Below, in pieces: positions 7,621-16,652 of a DNA stretch of 64,000 nt. Below the pieces are notes generated by a model that worked only from the letters and a program-made list of their open reading frames with translations, made no database searches and was not told the DNA's origin. The position numbers and the translations under genes were made by a program. How positions within the stretch are numbered: position 1 is the first letter of the stretch; each line of letters begins with the position of its first letter. Origin of the DNA: Ignavibacteria bacterium UBA2360 (GTDB lineage Bacteria > Bacteroidota > Ignavibacteria > Tepidaquicellales > OLB5); NCBI GenBank assembly GCA_002344125.1, contig DDTQ01000013.1:63235-127234 (forward strand), written 5' to 3'.

Positions 7621-8111
7621 ATGAGTACCTTAAATACGGCGGAATTTTGCTTGCGCTCATACTGCTTCAGAAAACAGTCGTCAGTTTCATTGATGTCACC
7701 GAGTTCCGCATAACACCCGATCTTGTTCTTATTGGGCTTGTATATGTAGGCATTAAACGCGGCAAAATCACCGGAAGCATCGCAGGGTTTGTATCCGGGC
7801 TCATCCTCGATATTTTCAGTTTCTCCTTTATCGGGTTAATGGCCCTGGCAAAAACCGCTGCGGGTTTTGCCTCAGGATTTTTTAACAACGATCAGAAAAC
7901 TGAGCGCTATCTTAACAGCTATATTTTTGTAATAATTGTTTCGGTCGCCTCAGTGATAAATAATATAGTCTATTTTGCCTTCTATTTTCAGGGAACGAAT
8001 TTAACCTTTGTTGATATTCTAATAAGATATGTACTGCCAACCACGGTATATACGGCTTTATTCAGCGTAATACCGGTAATTTTCGCAAGAAGAAGGAGAT
8101 TTGCCCGCTAA
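7617..8111 (+). CDS. mreD: Rod shape-determining protein MreD
   Basis: 164 residues with about five or six membrane segments and the family pattern ITPDLVLIGLVYVGIKRGKITGSIAGFVSGLILDIFS. Inner-membrane partner of MreC. Starts within the mreC stop (ATGA overlap) and ends three bases before mrdA. Short, basic C-terminus (ARRRRFAR). Confidence 0.92.
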   Translation: MNEYLKYGGILLALILLQKTVVSFIDVTEFRITPDLVLIGLVYVGIKRGKITGSIAGFVSGLILDIFSFSFIGLMALAKTAAGFASGFFNNDQKTERYLNSYIFVIIVSVASVINNIVYFAFYFQGTNLTFVDILIRYVLPTTVYTALFSVIPVIFARRRRFAR

Positions 8112-8114
8112 AAT

Positions 8115-9896
8115 ATGGATCTGAGCAAAAGAAAAAATTTCTATTATATCTTCACACTGATAATATTCATAGTTATCGGGGGAAGACTTGTACAGCTGCA
8201 GATCATAAATCCCGATAAGTTCGATAAAGACGCAGAACGCAATTCCGTTAAAACCATTATCACCACGCCCGCGCGCGGGCTGATTTTCGACCGCAACGGC
8301 AAACTGCTGGTTGATAACAAACCTTCATACAGCGTTACAATAGTTAAAAAAGAGTTTGATACCAATAATATTCAAACCGTGTGCGGCTTGTTAGGAATTG
8401 AACCTGCCTATTTACGCGCCGAGCTCAAAAAAATAGAAGGTACGAACCGGTTCATTCCCACTAGAATTCAGCGCGATGTTGAGTTCCCTGTAATTTCATT
8501 TATAGAAGAGAACAGGGGATTACTTAAGGGTGTTGATTACAGCATTGATCCTATCAGACTTTATCCCACCGATTTCCGCGGTTCACACATGATTGGTTAC
8601 ACCAAGGAAATATCCGAGGGTAACCTGAAAAAACAGCAGGGAGATTATTACAAACAGGGCGATCTTATTGGCACCACAGGACTTGAAGCAGGCTACGAAA
8701 ACTATTTGCGCGGAGAAAAAGGGTTTGAATTCATACTTCAGGATAATAAAGGCAGGGAAGTTGGACCTTTGAATGACGGTAACAACGATGTTAAAGCTAT
8801 CAGCGGGTATGACTTGATCTTAAGCGTTGACGCTAACGTTCAGAATTACGCCGAGAAGCTGCTGGAAGGCAGAACAGGCGGCATAGTTGCCATAGATCCA
8901 ACCAACGGTGAGATAATATGCATGGTAAGTAAACCTGATTATGATCTGAACCATTTCAGCGGAAAACTGAAACCGGAAATATGGACAGCTTTGAATACGG
9001 ATAAAACAAATCCATTGTTTAACCGCGCGACACAAACAAAGTATCCGCCGGGCTCAACCTACAAAATGGTATCAGCCCTCGCTGCGCTCCAGGAAGGTTT
9101 TCTAAAACCTAATTCTACTATTCCCTGTGAAGGCAGCTTCAGGTATGGTAATAAAGTATTTGGCGATCACGGCGCTTTCGGCTCAATTACTATACCAACC
9201 GCTATTGAACATTCTTCTAACGTATTCTTTTACAAGCTTGTTTTGAGAATTGGAATTGATAACTGGAGCAAATACGGACAAATGCTCGGCTTTGGTCAAA
9301 AAACAGGGATTGATATCCCTGAAGAAACCAAAGGATTGCTGCCTTCAACAGAATATTACAACAAACGGTACGGGGCAACCGGTTGGACCCAGGGTTATGT
9401 TGTGAGTTTAGGTATCGGACAGGGTGAGCTGGGTGTATCGCCATTGCAAATGGCTTTGCATACTGCCATACTTTCCAATTCGGGTACGTTTGTACAGCCT
9501 CATCTTGTTCGTTCGCTTAAAAATCCGGTTACAGGCGAAATTACCCCCGTGCAGTACAAAAAGCATGAAGTAGCAATTGATAAAGATTATTTCAAGATAA
9601 TCCAGAAAGGTATGTACCTTGTTGTAAACGGCAACGGCACCGCAAGATCTATCAGGACAAGCGAAGTAAGCATAGCCGGCAAGACCGGCACGGCGCAGAA
9701 TCCGCATGGCAACGATCACTCCTGGTTCATTGCTTACGCTCCGGCTGATGACCCGAAGATCGCAATTTGCGTGCTGGTTGAAAACGCGGGATTTGGAGCA
9801 ACTGTTGCTGCGCCTATAGCGCAGCGCATAATCTTAAAGTACCTGCTTGGCTTAACAGATGAAAGCGAAGTTAAAGATTCTTTTGGTGAGAGATAA
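8115..9896 (+). CDS. mrdA: Penicillin-binding protein 2 (peptidoglycan transpeptidase)
   Basis: 593 residues; class B PBP of the elongasome that cross-links peptidoglycan with RodA. N-terminal membrane anchor (about 8-28), PBP dimer domain (TTPARGLIFDRNGKLLVDNKPSYSV around 50-75), and a C-terminal transpeptidase domain. Active-site motifs are complete: S314-T-Y-K317, S367-S-N369 and K523-T-G-T526. GIGQGELGVSPLQMA is also present. Lies three bases after mreD and 24 before rodA, in the usual order. Confidence 0.97.
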   Translation: MDLSKRKNFYYIFTLIIFIVIGGRLVQLQIINPDKFDKDAERNSVKTIITTPARGLIFDRNGKLLVDNKPSYSVTIVKKEFDTNNIQTVCGLLGIEPAYLRAELKKIEGTNRFIPTRIQRDVEFPVISFIEENRGLLKGVDYSIDPIRLYPTDFRGSHMIGYTKEISEGNLKKQQGDYYKQGDLIGTTGLEAGYENYLRGEKGFEFILQDNKGREVGPLNDGNNDVKAISGYDLILSVDANVQNYAEKLLEGRTGGIVAIDPTNGEIICMVSKPDYDLNHFSGKLKPEIWTALNTDKTNPLFNRATQTKYPPGSTYKMVSALAALQEGFLKPNSTIPCEGSFRYGNKVFGDHGAFGSITIPTAIEHSSNVFFYKLVLRIGIDNWSKYGQMLGFGQKTGIDIPEETKGLLPSTEYYNKRYGATGWTQGYVVSLGIGQGELGVSPLQMALHTAILSNSGTFVQPHLVRSLKNPVTGEITPVQYKKHEVAIDKDYFKIIQKGMYLVVNGNGTARSIRTSEVSIAGKTGTAQNPHGNDHSWFIAYAPADDPKIAICVLVENAGFGATVAAPIAQRIILKYLLGLTDESEVKDSFGER

Positions 9897-9920
9897 ATCA
9901 ATTTATAGAAATTCCATTTA

Positions 9921-11150
9921 ATGCAGGCCAAAATATTTGAAAGATTCAATTTTGTCATTTTCATCTCAGCCTTCGCGCTGATTGGAATTGGCTTGGTTGC
10001 TATTTACAGCGCAACCTTTGGTAATGAACTTGTTTCGGGTAATTTTACCAAACAGCTTGTTTCTGCCTGCATTGGAGTAATTGTTGTGCTTGGAATAATG
10101 TACACTCCTTCCAAGTATCTTGCAATGTCATCATATATTCTGTACGGACTGGTTATGATATTGCTCATTGCCGTAATTATTTTTGGCAAAAAAATAAAGG
10201 GTCAAACAAGCTGGTTCAGCGTTGGCGGATTTGGTGTACAGCCTTCTGAATTTGCCAAAGTTGCTGTAGTGCTTGCTCTTGCTTACTTTCTTTCAAACAA
10301 GAACAAAGAAGCTGATGTTACCAAGCTCCGCGATTTTATGTATGCGGTTGCGATCTGCCTGGTACCTGTGGCGCTTATTATGCTCCAGCCTGATATGGGT
10401 ACAACGCTGGTATTCCTTTTCCTTCTTCTTCCTGTGCTTTACTGGGCGGGTATGCCAAACTATATTATGTTCTTCATTGTTGCTCCCGCAATTACGGCTA
10501 TATGCGCGTTCCTGGGTACATGGTATTTTGTGGCGGCGGTAGTATTCATTATTGCCATGATGATGGTATTTAAAAAGAACATACTGGTATCCGCTGTTGT
10601 AGTATGTATAGCCATAGCCTCGGGCTTTTCTGTGAATATGATATACAATAAGCTGCAGCCTTACCAGCAGAAACGTATTCAGAGCATGTTTAATCCGGAA
10701 TCGGACCCGCTTGGGGCAGGGTATAACGTTATTCAGTCCAAAATTGCTATCGGTTCCGGCGGATTATCCGGCAAAGGATTCCTGCAGGGTACACAAACGC
10801 AGCTCAAATATATTCCCGAACAATGGACAGATTTTATTTTCTGCATGGTTGGAGAGGAGTTCGGATTCGTTGGCTCTATTGCTGTTATCCTGCTCTTCCT
10901 GATCTTGATCTGGCAAACAATACACATTGCGTTCATTTGCAAGAACCAGTTCCTTAGTATTTGTTGTATAGGTTTTGCAACTATTTTTTCATTCCATATA
11001 CTCATAAATCTTGGGATGATAATGGGTATAATGCCTGTTATCGGCATACCATTGCCCTTTATGAGCTATGGTGTCTCATTCCTGCTGAGTAACCTGATAA
11101 TGGTTGGAATCATAATGAATGCGTATCGTAACCGGAAAGATTATGTGTAG
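9921..11150 (+). CDS. rodA: Rod shape-determining protein RodA (SEDS glycosyltransferase)
   Basis: 409 residues with about ten membrane segments. SEDS-family polymerase that extends glycan strands from lipid II together with PBP2. Family blocks visible: SWFSVGGFGVQPSEFAKVA, LLQPDMGTTLVFL (written here as LMLQPDMGTT), GAGYNVIQSKIAIGSGGLSGKGF, EQWTDFIFCMVGEEFGF and the final GIPLPFMSYGVSFLL. No Shine-Dalgarno site at the ATG, as is common here. Last gene of the operon. Confidence 0.97.
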   Translation: MQAKIFERFNFVIFISAFALIGIGLVAIYSATFGNELVSGNFTKQLVSACIGVIVVLGIMYTPSKYLAMSSYILYGLVMILLIAVIIFGKKIKGQTSWFSVGGFGVQPSEFAKVAVVLALAYFLSNKNKEADVTKLRDFMYAVAICLVPVALIMLQPDMGTTLVFLFLLLPVLYWAGMPNYIMFFIVAPAITAICAFLGTWYFVAAVVFIIAMMMVFKKNILVSAVVVCIAIASGFSVNMIYNKLQPYQQKRIQSMFNPESDPLGAGYNVIQSKIAIGSGGLSGKGFLQGTQTQLKYIPEQWTDFIFCMVGEEFGFVGSIAVILLFLILIWQTIHIAFICKNQFLSICCIGFATIFSFHILINLGMIMGIMPVIGIPLPFMSYGVSFLLSNLIMVGIIMNAYRNRKDYV

Positions 11151-11345
11151 ATGTCAAATGTGAAACGTCAAACGTGAAACCTTCCTTCGTTTAGCTCAGT
11201 AAGGCAGGCGTGAAACGTGAAAAGTTTTGAAAGTATATTAAGTAATGAGTAATCTAAAATATTTGAATAAATATATATTATAATTGCCACGACCTTTAGG
11301 TCGTGGATTAGTTTTGCAATTAGAAAAAGGCTTTAGCCCCAAATA
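11151..11345. repeat. Repeat-rich spacer after rodA
   Basis: 11151-11221 holds short alternating copies of gtgaaacgt and gtcaaa, in the style of the element at 59834-59914. 11287-11306 is a ccacgacc/ggtcgtgg hairpin and 11329-11338 is ggctttagcc. A possible promoter (TTG 11284, TAGTTTTG 11309-11316) brackets the hairpin with a 22-base spacer. No gene seen. Confidence 0.55.
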
Positions 11346-11347
11346 AA

Positions 11348-12244
11348 ATGATACGAAACGACAAAGATCTAATAAAAGAAGTGAAGCGATATTTTGGAAA
11401 AGATAAACGGTTATTAAAGAGAACCGTAAAGTCCTTAAATACGGATGAAAAAGATGTAGATTATTGGAATAAATTCTTTAATAATTTTTGTCCTGATAAA
11501 TTTGAAGTAAATGGAAGAATCTTACAAGAAACAGTAGATGCGATATATGCTCAAAAATTCGATAATATTGATTGGAACTTTGTTGGAGATTTTAGTTGGG
11601 ATGTGGAAATTATTTTGAATAATGAAGTTAATTCTCACTTGGATTTCGATAAAAAGCTTACTTCAAAATGTAGAAACAATACTGCACGATTTCTGAATAT
11701 TTATATTTCCGATATAATTCCTGCATTTACAATTTGTACTTTTTATCAGTTTTATAAAGAAAATACTTATGAATTCGGTCCATTAAAGTTATCTAAAAAG
11801 GAAACGAATCTTGTTAATCGAATCAAAAATGGTTTCAAAAATATCGGGTACTATAATGTAAGAAAAGAAACGGCTCTAAAAAAGTTTAAAGTTTTAAGGT
11901 CAGATCTCAACTCAGAAGGAAACGCTTCTCTATTTGATTGTTTATTCAACGATTTAGATAACTATACAGATGAAATTGTTAGATATAATGAAAAAGATAC
12001 TATTGATCAGTTTGGCAGAAAGAATGGATGGAGAGAATATTATGACAAACAGAGAAAGTTGATTAAACGAGAAGATAATAGATGGTTTAAGTCGGGTGAT
12101 CTGGAACAAGTAGTTTCTGATGTTAATGGTCAAATTGTCGAAGTTAATATTTATCCTAAAAAAGACAGACCACAATCAATTGAGTTAAATATTGAAAAGA
12201 CTAAACTTAAATACAAAAATAAATTTGCAGTATATTTGCCATAA
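11348..12244 (+). CDS. A+T-rich hypothetical protein, 298 residues
   Basis: No family recognised. Soluble, rich in Lys, Asn, Asp, Phe and Tyr, without signal peptide or membrane segment. The N-terminal half looks helical (DLIKEVKRYFGKDKRLLKRTVKSL); the C-terminal part reads GWREYYDKQRKLIKREDNRW and then beta-like VVSDVNGQIVEVNIYPKKDRP. Its codons favour A and T at third positions more than the neighbouring rodA and pyrF, and it is bordered by repeats on both sides (11151-11345 and taattcata copies at 12242-12260), so recent acquisition is plausible. Could be part of a defence or immunity pair, but nothing in the sequence shows that. Confidence 0.7.
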   Translation: MIRNDKDLIKEVKRYFGKDKRLLKRTVKSLNTDEKDVDYWNKFFNNFCPDKFEVNGRILQETVDAIYAQKFDNIDWNFVGDFSWDVEIILNNEVNSHLDFDKKLTSKCRNNTARFLNIYISDIIPAFTICTFYQFYKENTYEFGPLKLSKKETNLVNRIKNGFKNIGYYNVRKETALKKFKVLRSDLNSEGNASLFDCLFNDLDNYTDEIVRYNEKDTIDQFGRKNGWREYYDKQRKLIKREDNRWFKSGDLEQVVSDVNGQIVEVNIYPKKDRPQSIELNIEKTKLKYKNKFAVYLP

Positions 12245-12308
12245 TTCATAATTCATAATTCGCTTGACTGCCAATGGCAGTTAATTTTTATACTTAATTG
12301 AAATAACT

Positions 12309-13127
12309 TTGCACTTTTCCAAAAAATTTAAAGGAGCTTTAAGGGAATCAAACTCGCATCTGGTTGTGGGACTTGATTCAGATATTACCAAAATACCCGA
12401 ATTCCTCAAAACTGATGTGAACCCCATCGCCTCCTTCAACAACCTTGTTGTTGAAGCTACCAAGGAATTCGCATGCGGCTACAAACTGAACATTGCTTTC
12501 TACGAACGCGATGCAGAGCGCGGCTTTGCCGCTATCCGCTCAACACTTGCGGCTATTCCCGAGCACCTCATAACCATTGCGGATGCAAAGCGCGGCGATA
12601 TTGAAAACACTACCGAGCTTTACGCACAGGCGTTCTTTGATGAGTTGAACTTCGATTCCATAACAGTACAGCCATATATGGGGCAGGATTCCGCGAGACC
12701 ATTTCTGCGCAGAAAAAATAAATTTGTGTGGATACTTGCTCTTACTTCAAATTACGGGGCAAATGACTTTCAGTTCTTAAAAGTTGAAAATAAGCCCCTG
12801 TGGGAAGTTGTGGTTGAAAAAGCGCTCTCCTGGAACGACCACAAAACAGGTTTTGTGTTCGGCGCAAGCCATACCAAAGAGATTACCCGTATGACGAAGA
12901 ACTTTCCTGAAGTGCCGCTGCTTATTCCTGGCATTGGCGCGCAGAAAGGCTCACTTGAAAAAACCATAAACTCGCTTAGTCACTCACTATTTGTAATTAA
13001 CCAGAGCCGCTCAATTATATACGCTGCGCCTAAGGCGGAAACCGCCGAAGAGTTCAAAGCTATTGTAGGCGAAGCCGCCATGAAGGCCCGTGATGAGATC
13101 AATGGCTTTTTGATGATGAAGAAGTAA
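12309..13127 (+). CDS. pyrF: Orotidine 5'-phosphate decarboxylase (type 2)
   Basis: Final step of UMP synthesis. 272 residues, typical of the type 2 subfamily (longer than the ~230-residue E. coli type). Motifs: LVVGLDSDITKIP near the N-terminus, the catalytic D92-x-K94-x-x-D97 in IADAKRGDIENT, TVQPYMGQDSARPFL, and LLIPGIGAQKG for phosphate binding. The start is TTG at 12309; no ATG or GTG lies between the upstream in-frame stop (12282) and the conserved core, so TTG is the best choice. Ends with a FLMMKK tail. Apparently a single-gene unit. Confidence 0.93.
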   Translation: MHFSKKFKGALRESNSHLVVGLDSDITKIPEFLKTDVNPIASFNNLVVEATKEFACGYKLNIAFYERDAERGFAAIRSTLAAIPEHLITIADAKRGDIENTTELYAQAFFDELNFDSITVQPYMGQDSARPFLRRKNKFVWILALTSNYGANDFQFLKVENKPLWEVVVEKALSWNDHKTGFVFGASHTKEITRMTKNFPEVPLLIPGIGAQKGSLEKTINSLSHSLFVINQSRSIIYAAPKAETAEEFKAIVGEAAMKARDEINGFLMMKK

Positions 13128-13157
13128 CATACAGACAATTGAATAGAAACATGAATT

Positions 13158-13246
13158 CAGAATTATCTCCCCCCTCTCCTTTCAGGAGAGGGGATGGGGG
13201 TGAGGTGGTAAATGAAACGAGATGCTGAAACAAGTCCAGCATGACA
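13158..13246. repeat. Two adjacent palindromic repeats after pyrF
   Basis: 13165-13208: ctcccccctctcc, tttcaggagagggg, then atgggggtgaggtgg, related to 6663-6744. 13219-13246: gagatgctgaaacaag followed by tccagcatgaca, a tgctg/cagca hairpin. From memory both types recur between genes of many Bacteroidota-related genomes; copy number here cannot be tested. Confidence 0.65.
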
Positions 13247-13306
13247 AAGTAATCATAAAAATTGTAGTTACTCAGATTAAGTAAATTCAGAATTTCATTT
13301 TTCAGG

Positions 13307-14731
13307 TTGAAACCCAAACTTAACATCAACGAAGATTTTATCTGCCGCATTTGGGAAGGCGGCGATGCCTATTACAGCTCCCTTGTAACTGATTCCAACG
13401 AAGATGTAGAAGTAATAAACCACGGTAAGCGCAACTACGACGCGGGTCCCGATTACAGGGATGCGAAAGTAAAGATCGGCGGTAAGATTTACACAGGTGA
13501 TATTGAAGTGCACCGTGATTTTAAGAACTGGGCGGAACACTCACACCCGAAAGACCGCAGGTATAACTCCGTTATACTGCATGTTGTTATGTGGGATTCC
13601 GAAGAGCGCACCCCGCCAAAGCTCCGCATTAAACGCGATCTGCCAAGCGTAGTACTGGCTAACCATTTAACATCATCAATACACGAGATTTGGCAGGATA
13701 TAATCTCCATGCCCTCTGATAAGTTCCGACTGCCGTGTTTTGAATATAACCATCTTGCGGAAGAACCGGTTATTACAGATTGGCTGCAAAAGCTGGCGGT
13801 TGATAGACTCAAACTGAGAGCAGAAAGAATACATAATCGTTTGCAGGAACTTTCCGGAAGCAAGGATGTGATCTCAAAAAGTAAAGCCGTTTGGGAACAG
13901 GTGCTGTATGAATTTGTTTTCGAAGCACTGGGATTTTCAAAAAATAAAGAACAAATGCTTAAGCTCGCAGGGAACCTGCCGCTGAAGCTCTTCGCTAAGC
14001 ACTCATCAGGCAATGTTACAGGAATTCAGGCAATGCTTTACGGCGGCGGCGGATTGCTGTTTGATGTGAGGGTTAAAGATGGCTTTATAGATAAGATCAA
14101 ATCATTTTGGCGGGAATTGGAGCCAAAGCTAAGAATACCGGTAATGGAGCGCAGCTCATGGAATTTTTTCAGACAGCGCCCGCAGAATTTTCCTACTCTC
14201 AGACTCGCATACGGCTCGCAGATAATTCACAAATTATTGAAAGATGAGCTCTTTAAAAAAATTATTGATATATTCAGTAGCCCCGCGTTCAGCGTAAAAT
14301 CTGCTGTGAAAGAGCTCGAGAGTCTGTTCGAACCCGGATATGATGAATACTGGCAATCGCATTACGATCTGGGGAAAAGATCAAAGGGCAAAAATATTCT
14401 TGGAGGAAAACAAAGGATAAGCGATATTATTATAAATGTCATACTGCCTTTTGTAAGTGTGTACTCGCAGACTTTTGACCGGCAGGCCATAAAAGAAAAT
14501 GCGGTAGAGTTATTCAATGAATTCAGGATCAGACCGGATAACAATATTACAAGGGTCATAACTGCGCAATTACTGAAGACCAAAAATATCAAATTAAACA
14601 CTCCGGCTATGGAGCAGGGGGTGATTCAACTGTACAACTTTTATTGTACCCGTGAAAATTGCGGTAAATGCGATATTGGTAAGCATGTGTTTGAAAAGAA
14701 AGGTTATGATTATAAGATTATTTATTATTAA
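13307..14731 (+). CDS. DUF2851 family protein
   Basis: 474 residues. The N-terminal block (NINEDFICRIWEGG, HGKRNYDAGPDYRDAKVKIGGKIYTGDIEVH, DWWxHxH-like NWAEHSHPKDRRYNSVILHVV) is the conserved core of DUF2851, a family widespread in Bacteroidota with unknown function. The C-terminus has a cysteine cluster FYCTRENCGKCDIG that could bind metal. Starts at TTG 13307 after a cagg; no nearer ATG exists before the conserved core. No signal peptide, so probably cytoplasmic. Convergent with the Omp85 gene (16 bases between stops). Confidence 0.85.
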   Translation: MKPKLNINEDFICRIWEGGDAYYSSLVTDSNEDVEVINHGKRNYDAGPDYRDAKVKIGGKIYTGDIEVHRDFKNWAEHSHPKDRRYNSVILHVVMWDSEERTPPKLRIKRDLPSVVLANHLTSSIHEIWQDIISMPSDKFRLPCFEYNHLAEEPVITDWLQKLAVDRLKLRAERIHNRLQELSGSKDVISKSKAVWEQVLYEFVFEALGFSKNKEQMLKLAGNLPLKLFAKHSSGNVTGIQAMLYGGGGLLFDVRVKDGFIDKIKSFWRELEPKLRIPVMERSSWNFFRQRPQNFPTLRLAYGSQIIHKLLKDELFKKIIDIFSSPAFSVKSAVKELESLFEPGYDEYWQSHYDLGKRSKGKNILGGKQRISDIIINVILPFVSVYSQTFDRQAIKENAVELFNEFRIRPDNNITRVITAQLLKTKNIKLNTPAMEQGVIQLYNFYCTRENCGKCDIGKHVFEKKGYDYKIIYY

Positions 14732-14747
14732 AGCTTTGTCGCCTTTA

Positions 14748-16523
14748 TCAAAAATCATTCACTAAGCCGAAGTGGATCTTTCCTTCTAAAATTGAATCAC
14801 CTTTTCCCAGCGCGTAGCTTACGCCAAACATGCCGAGCGATGTTTCGATCCTGACGCCAAGCCCGTAACCGTATATAAAACCTTCCTGTGAAGGGATATT
14901 GTAAATATCATCCTTTGGCTTAAGGTAATAGCCTGCATCGTAAAAAATAGCAGCGTAGCTGCGGCGGGTGAGTGAGTATCGTAACTCAAGGTTCCCCCAT
15001 GCCGCCCGTGATGCAAGGAATTGCCCTTCCCTGTAGCCGCGTATTGTGCTGTTGCCGCCAAGCCTGAATAGATCCGCAGCTTCAAAGCGCGGCGAACGTA
15101 TTTCAACCCCATGAAGACCTGCCAGCATACTCTGCCTTTTGAAAAAAGATGTATAAAAATCGATGTGCATCGCGCCGTTTTGAACAGTGAAATCACCCGG
15201 AATATCCAGGTTTGGAAATGAGGCTGTATTATATATTTTTTTTTGCCCAACAGAATACCCGGTTCTGTACAATATGCCGCTTTGCGGATTATAAATGTAA
15301 TCCCTGCTGTCATATCTTATCTCAATACCGGCGCCCAGCACCCGGCTATCGAATATAGTGAAAAGATTGCCGGTCGTATTGGGTATAACACGCTCAAAAT
15401 CAAACAAAGCGGATATTGTTATTCTCTTTGTTACAAGTGCATCAGCCCTCAGGTTCAGATCCCGCTTAATGTAAGTTGAATCTTCAATCCTTTGAAGGAA
15501 TGCGAAATTCATATTTAATGGATAGCCCAAAACCCACGGTTCAGCGTAATTCAGCTCAAGTTCCTGTGTGGTTTTTATCTCTTTCTTAAACCTTGCTTCA
15601 ACTTTTCTGCCGGTACCGAAAAGGTTACGAATTGAAAGATTTACCAGGCCGGTAAAATAACCATTATCATCGCTTTGTGAAGGCGGCACATACCCCAATA
15701 TACCGTCAAAAGTATTTGTATTTCCTTCTTTCACTTTGATAAGAAGTACAGTCGAGCTCTTATACTTTAATATCTTGGGTTGTTCAACGCTTTCAAAGTA
15801 ACCCAGGTTTTCAAGTCTGCGTCTTATTTCTATTAGGTTTTCCTTTGAAACAGAGTTGCCTTCTCCCAGGGCTATCTCACGCACAATGACATCCTTTTTG
15901 GTTACTGTATTGCCTTCAACGGTAATATTATCTATTTTTATCCTGTCATTTTCATCTATTTTGATGTTCACCCTGAGCTTTTTGGCCGCGCCATCAGTAT
16001 ATTCCTCAATTCCTGTTACCGCTACGGAAGCGAAAGTGTAACCCTTGCTCTCATATAGGTTCAGTATTTCGCTCATATCTGCATTTAAAGAAATTGAACT
16101 GAGTATTTCGCCGGCTTTCGTATCCATGTTCTCCTTAAGGAATGATGTGGTGAATAACCTGTTTCCTTCTATAACGATATCGCCAATAATAACACGGCTG
16201 CCTTCTTCGAGTGTAAGCCCGAGGCTTACCTCTGTGGAATCAAAGTTATATTCGTAACCGGAAGTTATAATTTTACAGTCAATGAAACCGTAATCCTGGT
16301 AAACTTTGATTATGTATCTCTGGTCTATCTCAAACTGCTGCAATGAAAACATTGCGCCGGGCTTGGATGCTGTAAAACTATGAATTTCTTTGTCGGAAAA
16401 GAAATTGTTGCCGGCAATATCAAAAGATCTGATCTTCGCCGCTGTTTGTGAATGCAGAGGCGTTAAACAAATAACTCCCAGCAGGAACAGGATTGCCGAA
16501 ATTTTTTTGTATATTTGTAACAT
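14748..16523 (-). CDS. Omp85-family outer-membrane protein (BamA/TamA-like)
   Basis: 591 residues. Signal peptide to about residue 25 (LFLLGVICLTPLHSQ). About three POTRA domains, each with the beta-alpha-alpha-beta-beta signature: FDIAGNNFFSDKEI (about 33), IVIEGNRLFTTSFLKENM (about 116) and ITVEGNTVTKKDVIVREI (about 200). A 16-strand barrel of the bacterial surface antigen type follows from about 285, including the loop-6 motif IRGYREGQF. Members insert or translocate proteins at the outer membrane. Three POTRAs and under 600 residues are closer to TamA than to five-POTRA BamA, so it may be a second Omp85 and not the essential one. Divergent from the DUF5916 gene. Confidence 0.85.
   Translation of the reverse strand: MLQIYKKISAILFLLGVICLTPLHSQTAAKIRSFDIAGNNFFSDKEIHSFTASKPGAMFSLQQFEIDQRYIIKVYQDYGFIDCKIITSGYEYNFDSTEVSLGLTLEEGSRVIIGDIVIEGNRLFTTSFLKENMDTKAGEILSSISLNADMSEILNLYESKGYTFASVAVTGIEEYTDGAAKKLRVNIKIDENDRIKIDNITVEGNTVTKKDVIVREIALGEGNSVSKENLIEIRRRLENLGYFESVEQPKILKYKSSTVLLIKVKEGNTNTFDGILGYVPPSQSDDNGYFTGLVNLSIRNLFGTGRKVEARFKKEIKTTQELELNYAEPWVLGYPLNMNFAFLQRIEDSTYIKRDLNLRADALVTKRITISALFDFERVIPNTTGNLFTIFDSRVLGAGIEIRYDSRDYIYNPQSGILYRTGYSVGQKKIYNTASFPNLDIPGDFTVQNGAMHIDFYTSFFKRQSMLAGLHGVEIRSPRFEAADLFRLGGNSTIRGYREGQFLASRAAWGNLELRYSLTRRSYAAIFYDAGYYLKPKDDIYNIPSQEGFIYGYGLGVRIETSLGMFGVSYALGKGDSILEGKIHFGLVNDF
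16510..16517 (+). promoter_or_regulatory. Possible -7 box for the DUF5916 gene
   Basis: TATATTTG on the plus strand, inside the first codons of the divergent Omp85 gene and 136 bases before the TTG start at 16653. No TTG lies at the right distance upstream, so this is weak. Confidence 0.25.
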
Positions 16524-16652
16524 TATTCAGCTAATATTTGCGTGATGTATTGAATATTCAAGTCATTAATAAACCATTCCTTTATCTCCAGCATCAAAAC
16601 ACTGAAACCATTTTATCCCGGTAAGGGTCTAAACTATAAAAATCAATATAGA

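Noticed and set aside
11188..11212. ttagctcagtaaggcagg resembles a tRNA D-arm
   Set aside because: No acceptor stem, anticodon arm or T-arm (ggttcgaatcc) lies at the right distances; the match sits in repeat-like sequence.
13489..14013. 174-codon frame on the strand opposite the DUF2851 gene
   Set aside because: Serine/leucine-rich translation with no family features, fully inside a well-supported gene on the other strand.
14819..15313. 164-codon frame overlapping the Omp85 gene in another frame
   Set aside because: It is a shadow of the barrel-coding region; no start signal or recognisable domain.
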